Source of the DNA: Simmondsia chinensis
Taxonomy: Eukaryota > Streptophyta > Magnoliopsida > Caryophyllales > Simmondsiaceae
Assembly: GCA_018398585.1 (NCBI GenBank)
Contig: JAGTTD010000022.1
Span: forward strand, 461,501-525,500
Length of the DNA stretch: 64,000 bases
Direction: 5' to 3'
Position numbers and translations under genes: made by a program. This document shows, one piece after another, positions 46,680 to 55,219 of this stretch. The number at the start of each line of letters is the position of its first letter. Position 1 is the first letter of the stretch. Below the pieces are notes generated by a model. It made no database searches. It was not told the origin of the DNA and saw nothing but the letters and a program-made list of their open reading frames with translations.

Positions 46680-48689
46680 AATAAAACTTCTTGCACAGCC
46701 AAACGAGACCTATGTCATTGTCGGTTATCCAATTAAATAAAGCCCCATCATTCTAAATTTTAAAATTTAAGAATAAAGAATAAGTATACTTTACTTTCCA
46801 ACTTGGCAACTTAGACTATCGCAATGCGAAGCTCCATGTTTTTTTGCAATATAATAACTATATATAATTAAATTAAAATAAAAATTTAATTTTATTATAA
46901 ATTAAATTTTTTACGTAGATATAGATATATATGCGATACAAATTGAGAAATGGACATTTAGGAAAGGCAAATATAAAGTGATTGCTCAGAAATTTAAAGA
47001 TGGGAAAGTAGACAGGGAGTTTCAAGAGTAGTAAAACAACGATATTTCAGTGTCTTAAATAGGGTTCAATCAATACAAGATTTAATAAAGGCAAAAGGTG
47101 CATATTCTTACTCTACATAGTATTTTCCTAACGAAAGGTTATTTTTTGAAGGGCTCCTCCCCCCAGCCCTTAAAAAATAGAAGCAGTGTTAGACCTAAAT
47201 AAAATTAGAGCATTAATCGTATAATTATTTAATGTTATTTTAGCAGTTTATTAAAAAACAGAAGCGATTATGCGTTTTCAATAAGGAAAAAAAAAAAAAG
47301 TGAGATTCGCCCCTGTTTTTTGTCTTTTTTTTTTTCTATCCAACGCTAGTTTTTTGTCACTTGCCTAATTTTTATATATAAAATTATAATTTTTAAGATA
47401 ATTTTATAACTCTTATTATTTATAAGTTATATTATTATTTTAATAATAATAATTTTTTATTTTTATAATAATATTTTTTATAATTATTTGACTAAAACTT
47501 TATTGTCAAAAATATGTCCTCGATGCTAACAGCAAGCCAGTCAAAATAATGTTCAATTCCCGTTAGCCATCTGACGTCATCCATTACATGACCTTTCAAT
47601 GTCACGTGTTTCTATATAATGTTGGGTATTTTTCATTACGTTAATTTAATATATTTATATTTATATTTATATCAAAGGTTCCTATATTTTTTTCACTATA
47701 TTAATTTAATTTTTTTATTTTTAATTATATTAATTTAGGCTTTTTATATTTATATCTTGTTAACTTAGTCCCTTTGTCAAATTTTAGTTATGTTATTGAC
47801 GTAAATTTTAATGACATTTATCACGTTAGATGCAAATAACTTACTACAAATGAAGCTATTGACTCAATTTAACCTAATTCATGACCAAATCATTACAAAT
47901 TTCCTTCAAATTTTAATATATATTTTACTATAAGGACCAAATTGACACAATATGAATTATATAGGGACTAAATTAACACAATTGAAAGTATAAGGACTAA
48001 ATTGACATAATGGACAAAGTATACGTACCTTTGGTGTAAATAACCCTTTATAGTTTATCTATTTATAACTAAAATGCAATTATAATTTAGCTCAAAGTTT
48101 AAAATTTTACCAAATATATTTTCAAATCCTCCAAAAGAAAAAATAAATAACCATGTAAGTTTAATGTAAATCTTTCATTCAACATACACGCTATAACAAA
48201 AATAAAATTACCCACTTATTTTATGCATTAAAATGAAAATTACAAATAATTTTTTTTGAAGTATAAGTTAGACAAAGACAAATTCGATAAAATTCTAATA
48301 TATAATGTTATTTTTATTGAATATAAATATGTTCTATGTAAGTGTTATACATGCCATTTTGGAGAAAGATTTGCTAAAATTTTTATATATTATAAAGAAG
48401 TTGCTCCCGTTTTTAAATATTTCCAAACGTCATTTTCTAAAATTTTAGAGGTGTCTTTAAACTTAATGAAAAAAATATAAAAATATAAAAATAAGTTATA
48501 AAAGTCATAAATATCCTAAAAAAGAGAAATAAAGAAGCTTAAATAGGTTGAATTGGGTCAGACTCATTTGTACAACCAATTGTACTAGATTGAGTTTAAC
48601 GGGTAAAGTAGGTCAGATATGGGCTGCAGCGGATCTTAAGTAAAAGGCAAACAAGATCTCCTTGTTGTCAGGTTTTTTGCTCTATGCTG
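46680..48689. other. AT-rich intergenic region
   Basis: Contains a long-TIR MITE copy (47622-48047) and a possible very old antisense SINE body (about 47036-47170). No gene is visible; AT-rich open frames here have no protein-like composition. Confidence 0.5.
47622..48047. mobile_element. Long-TIR MITE copy
   Basis: Ends 'gttgggtatttttcattacg' and 'ttggtgtaaataaccct'. It includes 'ggactaaattaacacaattg' and inverted 'ttaatttaggc' words typical of the family. Confidence 0.7.
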
Positions 48690-48838
48690 CGGACCAGATT
48701 CTCAAGTTGGGGGTCCTCGGAAACAGCCTCTCTTCAAGGTAGCTCCCCGAAGGAGGAAGGCTGCGTACCTCTACCCCCAAAACCTGCTTATGCGGAAGCT
48801 CTTGGAGGCACTGAGTTTATTATTATTGTTATTATTAT
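48690..48838 (+). mobile_element. Au-like SINE body, best sense-strand copy
   Basis: Shows the element in sense: 'ttgggggtcctcggaaacag', 'gaaggctgcgtacctctacc', 'cctgcttatgcggaagctct', 'ggaggcactgag', then a (TTA/TTG)n tail. The tail ends next to TATATAAA (48843-48850), the best TATA-like box for the hydrolase gene starting at 48994. Confidence 0.85.
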
Positions 48839-48842
48839 ATAA

Positions 48843-48850
48843 TATATAAA
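48843..48850 (+). promoter_or_regulatory. TATA-like box of the FSH1-family hydrolase gene
   Basis: TATATAAA lies about 150 bp upstream of the start codon and immediately 3' of the SINE tail. It is a candidate only. Confidence 0.35.
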
Positions 48851-48993
48851 ATGAAAATACTTCGTATAAAATTAGTTATTGTATAATTAAATTCATCGAC
48901 AGACGCAGAACGTGCTCTATATAACGACCACAAATTTCCGCCACCATAGGCTCCCGCGTTTAGATGCTCTTCGATTCCACAACCTCCATTTTC

Positions 48994-50753
48994 ATGGGAA
49001 GCGAAGGTAACCGTCTTCTTCCTTTGGATTCCCAGATCCGGAAGCCAAGATTCCTTTGCCTCCATGGATTCCGAACCAGCGGTTTGATTCTCCAAACCCA
49101 GACCGGCAAGTGGCCCCAACCGGTCCGCGACCGGCTCGATCTCGTCTTCCTCGACGGTGCGTTTCCGGCTGAGGGCAAATCGGATGTGGAAGGGATCTTT
49201 GATCCTCCTTATTACGAGTGGTTCCAATTCAACAAAGTATGATTTCCTTATTTTTGATTTTGCTATTAGTTTAAACTTTTAAAACAGTTATTTTTGAATA
49301 TAATATTAGAGGGTTGTTGATGAATCCCAGCGTCCTTCTTTTAGTATTAATATAATTTAAATATAAGATACTGATATGGGTCTGTACAATATTCGCGTTT
49401 GAAATCTAATGGACATTTGGGTTATTGGGCATATGTTAGAATATAAATTCTATCCTAGCCTTTAACCCTATCAGCTTAAGGTTTTGGGGTAATTAGTTCC
49501 TTGATAGGCTCGATCCTCGAGTTTGGTATATACAAGGTGTATATGTAAATTCAAGTGAGGTTTTATATTAAAAGTAATTGGTATTAGGTTGGATAATAAC
49601 CTGGGAAAACATATAAGAAAAGTCATGGATGTCCAACACCCTTGTGTCCCGATGGTTAGGAAGGCTTCAGGCTATCCCTTGGGTCCGGGGTTCAAGGCCC
49701 CCATGTAATGATCTTACCAAATTTATAAAAATAAAGGAAAAAGGAACATATTCAGTGCCTCAAGGGCTCCCGCCTGCGCAGGGTCTGGGGGGCAGATGTA
49801 CACAGCTTTTACACCAATTTAGGGTGTAACCTAGAGTATTAGGTTTAGGGTTAAGGTTTGATAGTTTGAGAAAGAAAGTTTAGAAGAGAGAGAGAATTAG
49901 AAGAAGGAGATGAGAGATTAGAATAGGAAAGGATGAGAAATGTGTTTGATTCTTATTATCCATACCACAACTAATACAAGTATTTATAGCTTTTGTTTTA
50001 GTCTAACAACTAGCCTAACAAAATAATTAACAAACTAATAATATCTCTAACTATCTTAACTACTCAATAATATCTCATTACCAATTGCTAACTAATATTT
50101 TTCCATGTGATGAATATTGGTTGTAACAGCAGCCTTTCCCCTTCAGGGTGTTAACCTGAAGAGAGGCTGTTTCCCAGTGCCCCCAACCTGAGGGTGAGGA
50201 CTTCTCAGAAAGTCACCCATCCTAGTACTACTTTCGCCCAAGCACGCTTAACTTCGGAGTTCTCATAGGATCCGGTGACGGCGTGTTGGTGCCCTCTTTG
50301 GTACCAAATTTATAAAAATAAAAGAAAAAAATGAAAGTTGTCATTAATAGAACTGAGGGTTCTTTTTTTTATTTCTCTATATGATTAATGTTTTGTTTGA
50401 CTATTGGGTAAAGGGATAAAGAGGGGAGGGTAAAGAAGGGAAGGATAAGGTAAGATCCTATCCTTGTTTGGATATGTCAAAATAAGATAAGTAAGGGTAA
50501 AGAGGGGTAAATGAGTTAACCCTTATTTAGCAATTAGGTAAAGGGATAAGGATAAAGAGAATCATAGTTAAAATAAAGGTAAAATTGTCTAAATTTTTTT
50601 AAAAATTTACCGTACCCCCCTTTACCCCCAATTTTGGGGTTAAAGAAAATGAGGGTAAAAGGGGATAATGGGAGGTAAAGGAGGGTAAGTTTTTTACCTC
50701 CTATTACCCTTCTTTACCCCTTTTCATATTTTGTCAAATGGAAGTAACAATTT

Positions 50754-50790
<37 letters not shown>

Positions 50791-53639
50791 TACCCTTACC
50801 TCTTTTTCCCTCCATTATCCTGTTGCCAAACAGAGGTAATAGAATTGACTTAGCTTACCAAGGTGGTGAAATTGGCTTCGTTCTATGGGGTAACTTATCA
50901 ATTTGTCATAGGGGGGTTTCTAACCTTGTTAAGATCAACAACCTATCTAATCCCCTATACTTTGCTACATCAAGTAATCTACTGAGTTTATATGTTAATC
51001 GTTTATCTCTCACAACTCCAATACCAAACAATTTAACAATAATACTTATTATATTGATTTGGAACTGATGAGTAACGGTTTGATTTCAGGAATTTAACGA
51101 GTATACGAATTTTGATGAATGTTTGAAATACATTGAAGATTATATGGTCAAGCATGGACCTTTTGATGGTTTTCTTGGTTTCTCACAGGTTTATTTAATT
51201 TTTTTAGTTACTTTAGCGCTTTTTTTTTTTTTCCTGTTCTTAATCTGAAATATGGATAACAAAGGAGCAATAGTCATTTGATTGAATCTTTTTTGTTTTT
51301 TCAGGGTGCAATTTTATCAGCTGCTTTACCTGGGCTTCAAGCCAAGGTAAACCTTGATTAATTTTTAATTATAACATTGTTATGATGCGGAACGGAAACG
51401 TGAAATCGAAGAACAACTTGGAATCCACCAAAAATAGAGATAATGATTAGGGTTTTTATGTTGAGAATTTGATGAATGAGTAATGCGACTGTTGTAGAGA
51501 GTATTTATAGGTAAAACAAAGTAACCCTATGATGCAAAATTACGAAATTGCTACTAAATATCCGCAAAATATGAAGGTGGCTCAAAAGGATGTTTACAGG
51601 TCGTGTTTGGGGAAAATAGGGGCCATCGGTGAATTGGCTAGCGTTACACAGTTCAATCCACAACTTCGATTAGACAGGCATTCGGCCCGTAACTCCTTAT
51701 GTTTCAAAAGTTATGGCTATTTCAAGTTGACATTGCAAATTAGTATTTTCGGCCCACTGTTTGGGTTTATGGCGTTCTAGTTGCTCCCTAAGTTCTTTAG
51801 CTACTCTTCCTATATCACGTTCTCTAGTAAAATTTTGTAATTATAGGATAAGTTGAGGTAAAAGATCTAGTTATATAGTCTTACGTTTTATTTACACCTA
51901 ATAGTAACTTCTTAAAGTGTTAAATCCAAATATCTTAGCATTTGAGTTATGTAAGACGAATAGGCGAAAATTCATGGAATAGTTGGACTGCTAGAAACCC
52001 AAACGGTTAGGTTGGAAATACTGATCTGTGTCTACAGCTTAAATCACCAATGACTTTTGATCTTTAAGGAGTTATGAGACTCACTACATATCAAAACAAA
52101 ACTCTCGGATTGTACTATGCAAAGACAGTTGCTTTGCCTTTGGCCTCACTTGTGGTGTTTTGCCCAAATTCGACCTATAGATGTGTTTTTGACCACTTCT
52201 GTGTTTTGCGGCTAATGGAGTGGTATTTTTATAATTTTGTGATTTTAGGGTGGTTGTTAGTGTCCTACAAATACTCGTTGTTTTCATAATTTTTCAAACA
52301 AAACCGTAATTTCAATGGATTATGAGCTCCTTCGATTCCGCCTCATTAACTCAATCCATTGTCAATTAGCTGTTCATTAATTGGTTGTTATTCAATCAAA
52401 TGACTCAAACTACAGTGGGTTCTGATCGTTTTAAAAATTGCAGGGATTGGCTCTAACAAAGGTACCAAAAATTAAAATCGTGATAATAGTAAGTGGTGCA
52501 AAGTTCAGGTTGGAGTCATTGGCAGAGAAAGCGTACTCTTCTCCGATTGAATGTCCATCTCTCCACTTCTTAGGTATTGCTCCTTTCTCTCTTATAAAAA
52601 TCATAGTGTGTTAAATTACGATGAACTTGTATCTAACTCGCAACGGGAGAAAATCTTACCCAATTTTGCTACGTGCATTTGGTTTTACGGGTCATACCCA
52701 TTGTTGATAAAAATGTTACGTCGGATATGCCAATAAAGGGAATAAGAGAGGAAGGCTATTACCTGTAGAACTTCGTCTTAGCCGGAGTCAAAAGGAAAAG
52801 ATGTTGACAAGTATTGTCCACCCTTGGGCTTCTCGCCTTGAGTACCGGATCATCCATATCAAAAGAGCTCCAAGTACCCTTATGACTTGGTCATCTAGTT
52901 AAACGCAAGAGACAAGCTACTCACCTTTAATGCTTCTTGCCATGTCATATTGAGTTCCTTACTTTGAGGTCTCAATTTCGGATAGATTGTAGAACCTAGA
53001 TATCCCCGCCTCACGTGTCGAGCACGTATGTGAGCTCTATACGTACCCCCTACATTGCCATAAAGCATCACCAAAACACACGTCAAGAATCACCAAATTC
53101 TCTCAAAAAATTCCGAATTCTCTGATCTTGTTCCTCTCTCAACTTTGAGTCTAGCAATCCTAATCCTAGAAACCCATCTAAAAACACACATCCACCCCGT
53201 TAAGTAATCTGCGAACGAATTTCGTTCCAATCTATTAGTTTCCTAACAATCAAAGCAAAATCATAATGTTACTAAAATGGTGTTTCTGCAGGTAAGGAAG
53301 ACTTCTTGAGGCCACATGGTACAGAACTTCTCAAGCATTTTGTTGATCCATTTGTGATTCATCATCCCAAAGGCCATACAATCCCAAGAATAGGTCCATT
53401 TCTACTTTCTATGTTTACGTTTCGAAACAAGTAATGTCACGAGTATACTCAGTCATGTCATTCAACAGTCAAAATGACAGTTTCTGCAACTCTTTGCCTA
53501 TTTTTCAGATGAGCAGAGTTTGAAGATTGTGCTTAGTTTCCTAGACAAGATAGAGAAGATGATTCTGGAAAAGGATGAGAAAACTTTACAAGTATATCAC
53601 GAGGAAACTAATTTTGTAGCAGATGGCTCCGCAGAATAG
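48994..53639 (+). CDS. FSH1-family alpha/beta serine hydrolase (esterase), six exons
   Basis: Exons 48994-49236, 51090-51188, 51305-51346, 52444-52573, 53292-53393, 53509-53639; 248 aa. Family FSH1 (yeast FSH1, human OVCA2), predicted esterases; natural substrates of plant members are not known to me. The sequence shows the fold: oxyanion region LCLHGFRTSG (21-30), nucleophile elbow GFSQG with Ser113, and an Asp in KEDFLRPHG (D175). The catalytic His is in HPKGHTIPR (H200). The conserved IFDPPYYEWFQFNKEF spans the exon 1/2 junction. The start MGSEGN is preferred over an in-frame ATG at 48964 because it matches the usual start of plant homologues. Introns carry a TRIM-like element, a SINE with a nested LTR, a MITE with a 33-bp C-run, and an inverted LTR pair. 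Confidence 0.94.
49237..49507 (+). mobile_element. Degenerate TRIM abutting the exon 1 donor of the hydrolase gene
   Basis: The right terminal repeat is at 49434-49507 (TGTTAGAATATAAATTC ... GTTCCTTGATA). The left repeat is degenerate and ends at 49297; a primer-site-like ATATAATATTAGAG follows at 49298. The left repeat can be aligned from its internal GTAT onward with the intron's first bases (49237). I see no target duplication. Confidence 0.55.
49743..50301 (-). mobile_element. Composite 5S/Au-like SINE with a nested LTR-like insertion
   Basis: A direct repeat beginning ACCAAATTTATAAAAATAAA (49716 and 50302, about 26 bp) flanks the whole. The plus strand reads body ('gggctcccgcctgcgcaggg'), then about 330 bp of foreign sequence (about 49805-50131, ending TTGTAACA, with a 'gtatttatagc' TATA-like word). 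The rest of the body and the best 5S-like head in the window follow ('cgcccaagcacgcttaactt', 'ggatccggtgacgg'). The repeated (A/G)CAGC at both edges of the insert may be its 5-bp target duplication. It lies in hydrolase intron 1. Confidence 0.85.
50392..50838. mobile_element. hAT-like MITE with TTACCC arms (copy 2, inverted) carrying C33
   Basis: An inverted relative of 40871-41240 with ends 'tttgtttgactattgggtaa' and 'cattatcctgttgccaaaca'. It contains an uninterrupted run of 33 C at 50755-50787. It lies in hydrolase intron 1. Confidence 0.75.
51383..51817 (+). mobile_element. Solo-LTR-like element (TGATGCGGAA...ATATCA) in hydrolase intron 3
   Basis: TG...CA ends, an internal 'gagtatttataggtaaaa' TATA-like word, and about 435 bp in length. 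It is clearly homologous to 55580-56014 in the neighbouring gene and, inverted, to 51943-52348. No target duplication was found, so the class is inferred. Confidence 0.65.
51943..52348 (-). mobile_element. Inverted partner of the LTR-like element
   Basis: The minus-strand reading matches 51383-51817 ('cgcaaaacacagaagtggtc', 'taactccttaaagatc'). Its outer end 'ttccgcctcatta' mirrors the TAATGAGGCGG-type start. Together with 51383-51817 it forms a long inverted repeat around about 125 bp. Confidence 0.65.
52600..53280. other. Hydrolase intron 4: unassigned, partly LTR-like sequence
   Basis: About 52741-53230 is less AT-rich than its surroundings ('gggcttctcgccttgagtac', 'cgcctcacgtgtcgagcac'). 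It looks like retroelement sequence, but I see no ends, repeats or coding domain. Nothing else is visible. Confidence 0.35.
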
Positions 53640-54820
53640 GGAACTGATACGATAGATTGAACTTTTTTATGGGTGGTTTTGAATTGGGCATTATTTGACC
53701 CTAAGTTCTGTATTCTGTAAGCTTTTTAACTTGAGAGTTACCCGCAAATATGATAAATAACAAAAATTATCGGGGCAAGGAGAGCAAGGAGAGCAAGAGC
53801 TTGGATCCCCTTTGTCATGCCAAGACTATGCTTATGTATAAGAAACATATCAGATCTTATTAAAATAATTACTCAGTATTGATTCTTTTTAAGTTTCAAT
53901 TCAACTTTTTATTAGCCATATGTAAAATTTTGATCAATTGAACTTTTGATTCGAAGTTTCAATTTTGACATTACTAAATCCATATCGGATTATTTGGATT
54001 TGTCAAGACTCTAAGCAATGCAAGTAGTTGCTTGATTTCCCAAATTTTCCAAACCCATATCCTACTGTATTCGTAGAATCCTCGGTGCCAGATAACTATA
54101 GAAACTGTGCCGTTTTTGCTGTCATTCTGATCATAGGATTTTCACAGGCGGCAGGGAATCTTTCCTTGGGCCTTTGAGCGACCGACATATATATATATCG
54201 ACAACTTCGTTATCATCTTCCATTGCTTCGGTCTCACCCGAAATTGCGATCATCCAGTTCAAATTGAAATCCATTTATCCCACTTTTTTTATATCTACAC
54301 TGCACCCATAACAAAAGAATCTAATTGAATTTACAGTTGTGCTAATATGGTTATCACAAAAAGCAGATTACAGGAGATGATGGGCCCAATGGGCCGTGAG
54401 CCCATCAACACCGATTGGGCCTATATATCATTGTGGACCGCCATATCATATACCTTTTCGGAAATTATTTCTTAGCTACATAAACTTTTATTATTTGTCA
54501 CTTTAACTACCTTAATGTTTCAAACACACAACAGAGTACTTTTAAAATTTAAAAATTTTATCACTTAGATAACTTTTAAAAAATTTATCAATCAAGTACT
54601 AATATTACACAAGATTTTGGTAATATATATATATTTTATATCAAAAAGTAAACTTTTATCATAGTTCGTTAAATTTTCGCTAAAATTACTATCATGACTT
54701 ATATATTATCTAATTAGATACAATATTAATAGCTTATGTATAAAATTGATTTAATTCTAACAAAAATTCATCAAATCTTGGCATAAAATATTTATGTGAT
54801 AAAATATTTAAATCTAGATA
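53640..54820. other. Intergenic region between the hydrolase and GEM-like genes
   Basis: 3' flank of the hydrolase, a GGAGAGCAA triplication near 53775-53800, an AT microsatellite at about 54188-54199, and an AT-rich repeat (about 54460-54820) related to 34080-34500. No gene is visible. Confidence 0.5.
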
Positions 54821-54839
54821 ATAAATTATTAAATTTCAT

Positions 54840-55045
54840 ACAGCAAGAACAAACCCAATACCTCAAGGGCTCACGCATAAGCGGGGTCTGGAAGGGGTGG
54901 ATGTACGCAGCCGAGAGGCTGTTTCCGAGAACTCCAAACCTTATAGGGTTGGCAACACGAGGACTTCTCAGAAGGTCACTCATCCTGATATTACTATTAC
55001 CTAAATACGTTTAATTTCAGAGTTCTAATAAGATCCGGTACCTTA
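54840..55045 (-). mobile_element. Composite 5S/Au-like SINE with TSD upstream of the GEM-like gene
   Basis: Target duplication ATAAATTATTAAATTTCAT (54821-54839) and ATAAATAATTAAATTCCAT (55046-55064), 17 of 19 identical, encloses both the body ('cgcataagcggggtctggaa', 'gatgtacgcagccgagaggc') and the 5S-like head ('aacacgaggacttctcagaa', 'ttctaataagatccggtacc'). The body lacks the usual TTACCCC segment. It lies 155 bp upstream of the start codon, in the promoter region. Confidence 0.92.
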
Positions 55046-55219
55046 ATAAATAATTAAATTCCATGATACTAAAAATTTTATAGTATAAATTCCGATCTCG
55101 CAGAATATCCCAGCCGCGTATGCCTCGCCCTTTCGTAGATCAGTCCACAAACGCGTAACGGTAAAATTTCTTGGCCCCCTTTTGACTCCATTCCAGAACC
55201 TTCCTCTCCGATCTCAACG

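Noticed and set aside
48256..48480. 74-residue protein in AT-rich DNA
   Set aside because: Compositionally a chance frame, with no conserved feature and a stop-poor AT context.
48835..49227. Minus-strand 130-residue protein opposite hydrolase exon 1
   Set aside because: Shadow of a GC-rich coding exon; the plus-strand reading has full family motifs.
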